From Nigrospora sphaerica (lineage: Eukaryota; Ascomycota; Sordariomycetes; Amphisphaeriales; Apiosporaceae): a stretch of 64,000 nt of DNA. The DNA lies in NCBI GenBank assembly GCA_018287875.1, contig JAGVVL010000013.1, positions 3,906,001-3,970,000 on the forward strand, in the 5' to 3' direction. Both the position numbers and the translations under genes were made by a program. The notes beneath the pieces are model-generated. The model saw only the letters and a program-made list of their open reading frames with translations. It searched no databases and was not told the origin of the DNA. Below, in pieces: positions 22,057 through 31,033 of this stretch (its first letter is position 1; every line of letters starts with the position of its first letter).

Positions 22057-23430
22057 GATAGCTACTATAGCCTTCGTAGACAACACGAACCTCGTGGGCT
22101 TCGGTTTAAACCCCGAGCAGACCTGCGAGCGGCTAGAAGCCGCTTACAGGATCTGTAAGGAATGGGCAGTCAGCCACGGTATGACCTTTGCAGTCCAGAA
22201 ATATCACCTAGTCCACTTCTCTCGAAGACGGAAAGGTCCGGACATGAAGATAGCTTTAGAAGGGCACGAAATCGAACCAGAAGACTCCTGCTGTGTCCTT
22301 GGCATCTAGGTGGATAGACGTCTCCGCTAGGACGTCCACATCCAGTCGATATCAAAGAAGATGGCAACGCAGGTCTATGCTCTAGATCGGATAGCCGGCT
22401 CGATATGGGGCGCGTCTCTTCAGCGAGCCCGCCAAGTCTATACAGCCGTCGTACGGTCTGCAATAAGCTATGGAGCTTCAGAGTGGCACCGCCAGATCTC
22501 GAAAAATAGAGCCAAGGCACTCAACGACGTCCAGACAGAGTGCCTCCGAAAGGTCACAGGAGCTTTCAAAGCCACGGCTACCGCAGTACTAGAAACGGAA
22601 GCTTACGTGTCCCCCTTAGACACGTGGCTCAACAGAAGGGTGGCGGCATCGGAAGAGAGGCTCCAACAGCCGCGTATCGCATCACTCATCCAAGCGAGAT
22701 GCGAAAGCGCAGCTAGATGGATCCTAACAAGACCGACTCGCCGGCGCAGACCGAAAGGCCCCGACGCTCCCGATCGTAAGAGGTGGCTAAACGAATGGCT
22801 AGCTGGAGACTCAGCATATAAGGCTGAGGAGAGAGACTGGCTTTAAAGATAGCAACAAGCGCAGTAAAATCGAACAGCACGAACCCTAGCAGTAACTAAG
22901 ATGCCGCCAGATAAGCACGTCCTCAAGCTCCATAAGGGACTCTATAAAGCCGAGAGCTCCATCCTTATCCAAGCGAGGACTGGTAAGATTAGGCTGCGAG
23001 ACTTCCTTTTTAAGCGTAGGGTCCTAAGCTTCGACAGCCCCTAGTGCGTCTACAGTCAGGGCAGGGAGACCGTCCGGCATATCCTCGTTTTCTGCCCACG
23101 GGAAAGAGAAAGACGAGAGCATCTCGTCTAAGCTCTAGGAGGACCGGTAGACACGGACAGGATGCTCGACACCCCAGGAAAAGCAGGAATTATCGTAAGA
23201 TGGCTACTCCGCTCCGGAAGGCTGGACATGTTCCAGCTAGCGAATCAACTTATCAGCTAGGAAGCGGGCGCGCTAAGCCCGATCTCGGTATGGCAGGTCA
23301 AAGAGTAGATAGAAGCGGTACGACGCAGCGGAACCTAGGTTTTTCACCCGGCCGGACGTTAGCCCGGAACGGTTTTCCTAGGCTAAGATGCGCAGGGGGT
23401 CCTCATGGCCTAAATAGGTCGCTAGGTGTA
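22057..23430 (+). pseudogene. LINE reverse transcriptase, 3' part and C-terminal region
   Basis: The frame resumes with IATIAFVDNTNLVGFG, the active-site block that is normally F/Y-x-D-D; the second Asp is Asn here. It continues with ATQVYALDRIAGSIWGASLQ, ARQVYTAVVRSAISYG and ALNDVQTECLRKVTGAFKAT, typical of the thumb region of Tad-clade LINEs. A Cys/His motif (C..G.ET..H.L..C) lies close to the end. TAG codons appear in VLGI*V, RLR*DV and before QQAQ. No RNase H domain is visible. Confidence 0.8.
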
Positions 23431-23432
23431 AG

Positions 23433-23458
23433 AATAATAATAATAATAATAATAATAA
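23433..23458 (+). repeat. (TAA)n 3' tail of the LINE
   Basis: About eight to nine AAT/TAA units sit directly before the 11-bp target duplication. A simple-repeat tail is usual for LINE insertions. On the minus strand it reads as a run of Leu codons at the break in the transposase frame. Confidence 0.9.
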
Positions 23459-23469
23459 CAACACCGAAA
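23459..23469. repeat. Right 11-bp target-site duplication of the LINE
   Basis: CAACACCGAAA, an exact copy of 13069-13079. Confidence 0.88.
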
Positions 23470-24430
23470 AGGAGCCAAGGTCCAGAGGCTGGAGGACCTG
23501 CGAGGTGTGTGCCGGAAGGAAGTTCAGCCAGACCTTAGCCTCAAAACACTCCAACATGAACTCCTCGCTGCAGTGGCTGGCATGGCCGTCGAGTATAAGG
23601 TGGCGCCACTGCTTGGGGTCGTCTGGAGTAGTCTGTGGTAAGAACACCTGTCTTAGCCAGCGCAGGGCAATTGAATTGGAGGTCCAGCCGGCCTCTAAGG
23701 CTTCAAATTGCTAGTCTGCGAAGCCCTCGTCGTCTGATTACGTGGTAAACCATTGCTGTTGGACCTGCCTCTCCTTAAAGATGACTAGGGGAGACAGGGC
23801 TCGGCTAGCTGCAGAGATAGACTTTAAAGACGTCGTCCACTTGCCTCTCATGGTGTCTAAAGTGAAGACCTTCATGAGAGCAGACGGTCCGATAACAAAA
23901 GGGCAGTCTCTAAGGCTAATCTGAGCTCCAACCTCGTCAAAGTTCTATATGTGCTCCTTAGGGATGTCGCGGATGCGGTCCTCGTTCAGCCTCGAGAAGA
24001 ACTCCTCGATGTTTTCGCGTGTGGCGCCGTTAACGCGCTGGAAATCCATTCCCCTTGAGAGCATGGTCTTTAGCTACGGCCAGCGCCTAAAAAACCGCGA
24101 TGCCACCTATCTCCGATGGTGTGGCTGCTGCCGGACTAACAGATGATTGACTGCGCGAAGAGCTTGAAGCGGTTGTGCTGAGGAGCCCAGCTAAGTCTGG
24201 CCTGGAGCAACACCCACTGGACTAGCCAGTGCTCCTGGACCTCACTGAGGGCTTAACGATGCCTTTGAGCAGTGCGTTTAAGAGGCTTGCACTCGAAACG
24301 AGACGTGAGATAGTGTCTGGAGACTCTGTATTGCTTGGCGACAGACCGGATGGAATCTCCTTGGCAGACTTAGAGGAGAGCGGCAGCCAACTGCAGTTTA
24401 TCTATAATAATAGATATCAAACGAAAGAAT
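23459..24430 (-). pseudogene. Transposase N-terminal and catalytic part (pogo/Fot1)
   Basis: The minus-strand frame before the LINE contains HLILDGHASHCSEEF, with the second catalytic Asp of the DDE domain, and LPAHTSQVLQPLDLGSF, both hallmarks of Fot1/pogo transposases. Upstream, a region resembling the psq-type helix-turn-helix (GDSIRSVAKQYRVSR) lies near 24360-24300. TAA and TAG interrupt the part just before the catalytic block where Gln and Trp fit. The frame continues at 13079 after the LINE. Confidence 0.8.
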
Positions 24431-24534
24431 AGAATGTGATAATTCGAATGGTATAACTTTTAAATAAATGTAACCGTAGGTGGTTGATATATTCGGTGTT
24501 GAAGCAAAAAAGAAACACCTTAAACTGTCGCCAG

Positions 24535-24580
24535 ACGTGTGGCGGTTTGATGGGCCTGTCCCTTGATCGACCCCCTAGCT
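24535..24580. repeat. Right terminal inverted repeat of pogo-type element
   Basis: Inverted match to 12259-12304 with two transitions. It is followed by the TA duplication at 24581-24582. Confidence 0.92.
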
Positions 24581-25499
24581 TACTGGGCTCGGTACGGGAC
24601 ATCCAGAGCATCTCGAGGTGGCTTCCGTTCTCCCAAGATAAGTACTGCAGTGGCGCTTCGTGCCCTGAAAGATTTTGATCTACAGTCTGGTGTGCCTGGA
24701 AACCTCAAGTGCAGAAAGTCCAACCGATCATGCCACTTCATCACACTGGTGCGACCCTGCTATGTGCCGGCAAAACCCAGTTTGGGCAATTGACGGGCAG
24801 TGCATGCACTCCAACAGGTGATTTGGCCTGATGCAATGTCTCCGGTTTACCTAGCTACTGGACTGGTGAGGCTCATGTCGGACAGATGTAGGGCTAGTAT
24901 GTAGAAGAAAGGAAGAATGCAGATTTTGCCCGCGTGTCACGGGAGCCATCGGCACTTATTGGGCCCATCCCTCAATAGGTTGGGGGGTAGTTTTTGGCTT
25001 GCTGCAAAAGAAGTAGCAACCCATTCAGCTGCGGACCGGGTGCTGAAGGACTTAGGTTTCTTCTCGTCAGTTCGGTAAGAATACAGCCTGGGGCCATCGC
25101 CACGTAATAATCAGGATGCGCTGTCTCTTCCTCATCGCTGCGGGCATTATTCCCAACGTCCACGCTGCTGCGGCGCTTCGATTCTCTTGCTCGCAGTTGG
25201 TCGTCGAGCGACTGGATCCGTGAGTAGATCATCTTTGAGCTTATTGGGAGTAACAGCTCAGGGTCGAACAGTCTGGTCAATCTCGGCATGTCACAATTAC
25301 CCCATCTTCACCAGGTGGTTGGAGGCAACTTGATCAATGCATCCATGCTCGACGAAATATCGCCTCTGTCCACGTGTACTTCGTGTACTCTGACGGAGGA
25401 CTTTTCCAACTACTGAACGCGCACGCTGTTCTTCCGGTATGGCAGGTCTTTATTCCTCCTGACTCCTGATGGCAAAGTAATACCATATTGACTTGGCCT
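24581..25499. other. Right flank of transposon nest, possible small ORF
   Basis: Mostly without recognisable genes. A minus-strand frame of 105 codons at 25289-24972 (starting MPRLTRLFDPELLLPISS) has a plausible amino-acid mix, but no family is recognised and it may be a gene fragment. Confidence 0.35.
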
Positions 25500-26125
25500 T
25501 CCACAGTGCCCGCAACGGTACCTCCTGCCGGGTGAACACCTTCGGCAACGAGCTGGACTACACGGCGGCACGCGGCGGACAGACGGTCTAATATCTCACC
25601 CAGGGCAAGGCAACGGCCTTCAAGTCCGGGTTCCGCATGATGGTGGCCGATCCAACGTTCCGCACGGTGCAGCGGCTACAGTCAAGTACCTGTACCTGGA
25701 ATTTACGTGCCTCGCGAGGAGCATGACGCGGGGCGGGCAGAGGCTCGACTTTTCCGAGCAGCCGTGCACGGCGGGCGTCATGGTGTCGATCCGCTTCCCG
25801 ACCTGCTGGGACGGCACGAACGTCGACGCACCGGACCCGGGCGGCCGGGCCGCCTGTCCGACCTCACACCCCGTCACCATCCCGCAGGTCTTTTACAAGA
25901 CGTACTGGGACACGCGGACCTTCAACTACGGCAGACTCTGGCCCGAAGACGGCTCGCAGCCATTCCTCTGGTCCTCTGGCGACCGCACGGACTACGGCAT
26001 GCACGGAGACTAAGTCTTCGGCTGACGCGGCGACGCCCTCCAGCGCGCCCTCGACACCCCCCAGCGCGCCCTTGACGCCACTTGCAACAGAAACCTCTTC
26101 AGCGGCCGCATCAACTGCCTCACCC
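25500..26125 (+). pseudogene. DUF1996 secreted-protein relic
   Basis: Segments of the fungal DUF1996 family are readable but in different frames. They are ARNGTSCRV and GNELDYTAARGGQTV (then TAA), KATAFKSGFRMMVADPTFRT, and after a frameshift RGGQRLDFSEQPCTAGVMVS, RFPTCWDGTNVDAPDPGG, and DTRTFNYGRLWPEDGSQPFL to YGMHGD, followed by TAA where the family continues with VFGW and a Cys-rich end. The N-terminal half and signal peptide are absent; an acceptor-like TTCCACAG at about 25501-25508 suggests this was an internal exon. At least one frameshift and two stops make it a pseudogene. Family members are usually secreted and sometimes carry WSC domains; their function is unknown. Confidence 0.78.
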
Positions 26126-27123
26126 TCAAGACCTAGTCCTCGACGAGGCCAACAAATGCATCATGACGCCCACCGTCAGGGAGACCTGGACGGCTGGCTG
26201 GCTGAATTGCCGGGTGGGTTGCCGGTTACGTGGATGTATGGCAAAACAGAGAGTGTGACACGGAATGTTTGCGGGTTCGTGTGTGTGTGTGTCTGAGGGA
26301 GATTGGGCATCAGGGGTACAGAAGATGGGACCGAGCATGCACTTCTCTCCAGTACTCTTTTGAGTTGGGTACTTAGGTACTCAATAAAGTAGATACATGG
26401 GGTATTTACTCGTGTACTGTGGCGTGGTCGGAATTAAACCAGGGTCCATCATCTTTCTTGGGAGGGCCAACTCTGTCAATAAAAGCTTCCGTCGGCCCTC
26501 TCCACAGCAGAAGTACATAATTTCCTCGAGGTGCACATCGGATCAGCGGTTGGTTCCCGTCAGAGTGGGTGGAGGTTGGTTGGTCGGCCTCCCACATGGC
26601 GACCGCCAGATGCATGTCACGTCACTTGAACAAGCGCGCGCCAGAAAACGCGGGTTGGCTGGGTGGAGCTAAAAATAAATACCAGGTCGTGGGTTTCACC
26701 CGTGTAAGTGCTTTGCCTCGCCTTTTTCCTTTCTTGAGATTGCTGGGACGAACACAATCTCATCTCCTTGATTCCGTTCTGCCACCAAAAACCCTTGGTA
26801 TCATTTGGAAAAATATCATCCTATAACCCCCCAACCAGCGGCCCGTTGTAGGAGGTTTGCTTCCCTGGTATTCCCATCCACCATACATACTGGACCCCCA
26901 CCATCCAGCCATCCACCACTCCACAGTAGGTGCCCTGTCCGGCAATCAATACCGTATAGCCTACAGAGCGACAAGTCCGTGACGCAACGTCATAATCACA
27001 GTCAAACCGGTTGTTGACTTGACCACCGTATGCTGTCAAGTCCACTGTTGGGCGATATTCACAGCTCTTGCTTCTTGTACACTAGGTGCTGACAAAGGCA
27101 TCGCCAGGACCAAAGTCACCAAC
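26126..27123. other. Intergenic region with small GT repeat
   Basis: No gene is recognised. A (GT)n run lies at about 26278-26292. Stops occur in all frames. Confidence 0.5.
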
Positions 27124-28126
27124 ATGGGCAACTTCAGCAGCCAGGAAGACATCGAGCAATGGTCTAAGTCGACGGAAACCGTCATTCTCACGCCTGAGAC
27201 TTCGGAGGCTGGCGGCTCTCGGGATGACGAGTCGGGTAATCGTACCCCCCGCTCTTCCCAGCGCGTAAGTCACTGCCTCAGTTGAGGGATCCCTACCCTG
27301 AGTGTTCGGTTTCGGGGTGGGCCAGTATCGTCTTCCACGTGTTCAAGGTACTTTTTGCGGGCGTTTCGGCTCGTACAGGTACGAGACATGGATAGCTGAC
27401 GCCACGCGGCTGTCAAGGAGAAACTCGACCGCGGCTTCACGCCCGAGTCGTACATGGGTGCTAGGCACTACGGCACGGTCAAACGTCGGCTGAAGGAGCT
27501 TACCCAGTGGGCGGGCGCCAACTTGAAGAAATCCATCGGAATGGCGATCATGGTATTGATTGCGGCGCACCTGATGACGCGGTTCACTCCCAACGACGCA
27601 AACCCCAAACTCCCGGATCTGGTTTCCGCAAGTGCCCAGATGACACAAGTTATGTGAAGAATTATGAGCTAACTAATCGCTCACAACGTTAACAAAGTCG
27701 TGGAACGAGACGAACCCGTGGCCTGGAAAGGCATACATGATCATCGAGAAGACGAGCGGCCGCGCCATCACGCTCGAGCATGGCGAGCTCGTCCTCCCGG
27801 CGCTCGAGCACCCTGGCCAAGTGGCGCCACGAACGGAATACAACACGTGGCTTTGTTGCGAGCAGAATAACTACTGGGGCTTCCAGAACAAGGCTACTGG
27901 GCGCTACATGGGCCACGATGGGGGTGACGGGATGTGCGTTACAGCACCAAGAATCAAGAACTGGGAGATGATGGTTGCACGGCCGCTTGCAACCGGTGGT
28001 TACCTGCTCTTGATGCCACATTACTGGCACACGCTTATGATGATCGCCGTCACCCCAAATGGACGTCATCTTACGCGGAGGATGCATGGGGGAGCCGTGT
28101 GGGAGTTTCGAATGGTTGAGATGTAG
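27124..28126 (+). CDS. Fungal hypothetical protein with trefoil-like C-terminal module, three exons
   Basis: Model: exons 27124-27264, 27418-27648 and 27698-28126, 266 residues, all joined in phase 0. Intron 1 (153 bp) has donor GTAAGT, branch GCTGAC and acceptor CAAG. Intron 2 (49 bp) has donor GTTATG, branch GCTAAC and acceptor AAAG. The C-terminal 140 residues (PWPGKAYMIIEKTSGRAITL, YWGFQNKATGRYMGHDGG, WEMMVARPLATGGYLLLMPH, GAVWEFRMVE) match a widespread small fungal family whose Trp/Gly spacing suggests a beta-trefoil or fascin-like fold. Exon 2 adds a hydrophobic stretch (SIGMAIMVLIAAHLM) that could be a membrane anchor, and exon 1 is polar. The third exon is secure; the first two depend on non-optimal splice sites. 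No function is known. Confidence 0.6.
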
Positions 28127-28680
28127 CAGACCTAAGCACATTCATTCCGGAGGCAGGAGTCCGGCAAAGAACGCAAGGAAGGGGCAAATTGATGTTTCCG
28201 TTGCATTGCGGAAGGTGTTGAGAGACGATGCAGCGTGTTCTATTGAAGTTGGGCAAGAGCCCTGGACAGCCAATTTGATGCGCCTCATGTGTCTACGAGG
28301 GATGTCGCTACTTCCTACCATGGCTTTGATATTTACGCATCACCTGCCATCCCATAGTCGGATTTCTCTCTATATCTTCTGGTCTTATCCAAGTCAGGCA
28401 ACCGCCATGGCCCAAACACGCTCTCCTACTTACCCATTTCCCTCAGTTTCATCCAGTCTTGTTTCTGGGACCCATCCGCAGATTCGACCTCCAACCTCAT
28501 CACCTCAACCAGGTCCCCATCGCCCTTCACTATCAGTATCCATCATCGCTTATCGTATTGGGCCTCTCCCGCACAACCTAGCACCTGGTCACCAGTCATA
28601 GCACTAGTTCGTTCCTTTTGAATCTTCATCTGTTGTATCCCCTCTCCCGGCCTACTTGGCATTGATCCATCATCACCGTC
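28127..28680. other. Intergenic region, promoter of next gene
   Basis: No gene is recognised. The last 250 bp are pyrimidine-rich (repeated CATC and CTC words), typical of fungal leaders just before the ATG at 28681. Confidence 0.5.
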
Positions 28681-29972
28681 ATGTCGGACCCCAGCACAAC
28701 CACGCCTCTACTGCCGCGCTCGGCCAATGAGCCGCAGCCCGACAGCCATGTACGCTACCAATCCCCTACCCGCGCTCGGCCTTGTGTGGTTCGACCATTG
28801 ACGCCATCGTACAGCCCATCACGCTTCGAGCTTGTCACTCACCCTGGAGACTGATCAGCCAACACGTTCTGGCAGGCCTTCGCCTGTTGCTTTCTGGCTA
28901 TCTCATCTCCGTCTTTGGCGTCTCTCTCAAGTACAAGCTCGACCAGAAAGACGACCATACGGGATGGCGCATTCCTTTCCAGTTCTCCACGGTGTCATTT
29001 GTGCTGTTGATGCTCTATCACCTCCAAGCCACTGTCAGTCCCATCTTTCCTCATGTCTCTGCTTCCTGACGTCTCTTGCGCAGAGACGCTCGCTAATGTT
29101 AGTATCTGGCACAAGCTGTGGACCATCATGCACATCTACGTACCTAATGAGCTCGATGAAGACCCTACCGAATGCCAAGGCCACCACGTCCGAAACCGCT
29201 TCATCAACATGCTGACGCCGTCAAGCCGGGCCGATCACTGCTCCCACAGGTACCGATTCAGCATGTTCTACACGACGGCGCATGTCTTCACTTTTATGAA
29301 CACCATTATCTACTGGGCCGTACTGGTGCCTTCCGGTCATGGTGGTTTCAAGGCTCCTCAGATGCCTCACCATCATCACACGCCCGGCAATGCTACGAGT
29401 GCTGCCTTCGACCCCGGTTTGTGTTTCTACTTCCAATTTTTGACACAACAGTAGAAGGGCCAGCTTGCTGACAACAAGCACAGACAAGGGTCTCTTCATT
29501 GAAGGTCCGATCAAGTCATTCAGCATCATCAACGTCTGGTCCATCACGTCTGTCATTGGTTTGATGGAGATTTTGCTCCTCAACAGCATTAGACGCCAGA
29601 GAGTGAGTCACTGGGGGGGTTTTTTTTTGCCTCAAAAACTAGGCTTGGCTAAACTAATGATGCGTTCCTACAGCCTGTCTCGGGACACGTAGCCGGCATC
29701 TCTTTGGCAAGCGTTGCCTATCTTCTCTGGGCAGGTCTTGGCAAGCTTCTGACGGGCCACGCCGGTCTATTCTTCATTGACCCTGAGCTCATGGGCGATC
29801 TCAAGGGCGCGGCAGTGGCGGCTAGTTTTATCTTCATCTTGCTGTCAACAGGTGGTAAGTCCGACATTGCCACCTCGAGTCGCCGGTTGAAGACTGACCG
29901 CTGTCAGTTTTTGCGTACATGTACGGACTCATCGCCATGCGTGAAGCCTTGTCAGCTCACAACCACTATTGA
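28681..29972 (+). CDS. Multi-pass integral membrane protein, six exons
   Basis: Exons 28681-28749, 28815-29033, 29086-29416, 29484-29602, 29674-29854 and 29908-29972 give 327 residues. All but one acceptor are clear; exon 3 could begin two bases earlier at the CAG, but only AGAG|ACG keeps the frame. Hydrophobic segments include LAGLRLLLSGYLISVFGVSL, FSTVSFVLLMLYHL, FYTTAHVFTFMNTIIYWAVL, IINVWSITSVIGLMEILLL, GISLASVAYLLWAGLGKLL and AAVAASFIFILLSTGVFAYM, so about six or seven helices. A His-rich loop (HHHH) lies between helices three and four. It belongs to a fungal-specific membrane protein family, distantly similar in layout to FAR-17a/AIG1 proteins. Substrate and location are unknown. Confidence 0.78.
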
Positions 29973-30457
29973 CCATGGCAAGACAGCCTGCTGTGCTCAG
30001 GTTTGGTGGACGGTTTGGTTGCCTCGATGCCTCCAGTGAATGATAGCTTTCTGGCAAGACAAGCTCTCGATAGGCCAGAGTGTCCCGCAGCGACGGCTAC
30101 CAGATTCCGAGGGCTTCGCATAAGCTCGTTTACTCATGGAGACCAGGATGGGAGCAATACTGATTGGGTCGTTATAAGTTCCTCGCAGGATTTGATGCCC
30201 AGAATCCAGCAGATGAGACTGGTTTCAACTGGGTCCTGGTTTGCTTATTCCGTCATGGGATGGACAGGTGGTTATGTAGATTGATTCATTACCAATAGGT
30301 GCTCACTTTCCAAAATCCGTCCGTCTATAACACCATCTCGTGGAGTCTTAGCATCTTTACGGGCATACTGATAGCGTCGTATCGTCGACTCGTGCTGAGA
30401 TGGGGCCATTGCCGTTTGACCCTGCCCGTTCTTACACTGCCGTCTCTGGCTTTTCTT
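29973..30457. other. Intergenic region between convergent membrane-protein genes
   Basis: No gene is recognised. The stretch presumably holds the 3' UTRs of the two convergent genes. Confidence 0.5.
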
Positions 30458-31033
30458 TCACGAACCTATGTGCGCTATCTGTCCCCTCACGCCCCTCCTT
30501 GTTACCTTTTCTTTGCCTGTAGCGATGACAGCCTCTCGTGGCAGCACCGTTCGGCGTCTCGAAACGAGTTCCCAGAGACAGTGCATCTGCACCACGACCA
30601 TTAAGCCGGCCCATTCAGCCAGCGCTAGGCCGATAAGCAACATGCCAACGGAGGCGAAGGTATAGGCTACTTGGCTCGCCAGCGTCGAGTTGGCCCACAG
30701 GGGCCACCGCGCCGCCATCTTGACGGCCCATCGCCACCAGGTGGTCAGCACCCATGCCGCCGCCACGACCTGGGCCCCCAACACGACCACGTACAGCAAG
30801 AAGGCCGCAAGTCGCCGAAACGGCCAAGGGGAGGAGGCAAGGTGCGGTTGCAACCAGGCCGTGTAGGCGGTCGACCCGTTTCCATGTATAGCAGCAGCTA
30901 GTGCTACGTTGACACGCCAGCCGACGACGGCGATGAGGAGCACCGCCCACGGCAGTGGGTGGGCCGCGTACGCCAGGATGTATGTGTCGTACTCGTAGGC
31001 GCCCTGGCGGTTGCGGTAGTAGACTTGCGACAT
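30458..31033 (-). CDS. Small membrane protein, hypothetical
   Basis: A single minus-strand frame of 191 residues starts MSQVYYRNRQGAYEYDTYIL. It has hydrophobic segments at about residues 29-52 (PWAVLLIAVVGWRVNVALAA), 75-100 (AAFLLYVVVLGAQVVAAAWV) and 125-150 (YTFASVGMLLIGLALAEWAG), so three or four membrane helices. The C-terminal 30 residues are basic. The frame lacks recognised motifs; the gene-like features are the Tyr-rich start, balanced composition and hydrophobic periodicity. It converges with the preceding membrane-protein gene. An intron near the 3' end cannot be excluded. Confidence 0.6.
   Translation of the reverse strand: MSQVYYRNRQGAYEYDTYILAYAAHPLPWAVLLIAVVGWRVNVALAAAIHGNGSTAYTAWLQPHLASSPWPFRRLAAFLLYVVVLGAQVVAAAWVLTTWWRWAVKMAARWPLWANSTLASQVAYTFASVGMLLIGLALAEWAGLMVVVQMHCLWELVSRRRTVLPREAVIATGKEKVTRRGVRGQIAHIGS

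Larger units (their letters stand above)
13080..23458 (+). mobile_element. Tad1-like LINE (non-LTR retrotransposon), interrupted by LTR element
   Basis: The LINE lies on the plus strand between 11-bp duplications and ends in a (TAA)n tail. About 4.4 kb remain when the nested LTR element is taken out. Coding relics in order are an AP-like endonuclease (14068-14808), a reverse transcriptase (15373-16091, continuing at 22057) and a C-terminal Cys/His motif near 23050-23110 (C..G.ET..H.L..C). Wording such as PDEQMGNRKGRSTETAL and LLSLDISGAFDSVD places it with fungal Tad-clade LINEs. The first kilobase has no clear frame, so ORF1 is missing or decayed. Many in-frame TAG codons show it is dead. Confidence 0.88.
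12259..24580 (-). mobile_element. pogo/Fot1-type DNA transposon, split by nested elements
   Basis: The element is bounded by terminal inverted repeats that begin AGCTAGGGGGTCGATC and by TA dinucleotides on both sides (12257-12258 and 24581-24582), as for the pogo/Tc1-mariner superfamily. The transposase gene runs on the minus strand. Its N-terminal part lies at about 24430-23459 and its C-terminal part at 13079-12382. The two halves join through the 11-bp target duplication of the inserted LINE. Without the insertions the element would be about 1.9 kb, the usual Fot1 size. Several TAG/TAA codons interrupt the transposase where Trp or Gln codons are expected, so this copy is inactive. Confidence 0.92.

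Noticed and set aside
29139..29249. Possible extra intron in the six-exon membrane-protein gene (GTACCT...CCACAG with GCTGAC)
   Set aside because: Using it shifts the reading phase and would destroy the downstream membrane segments.
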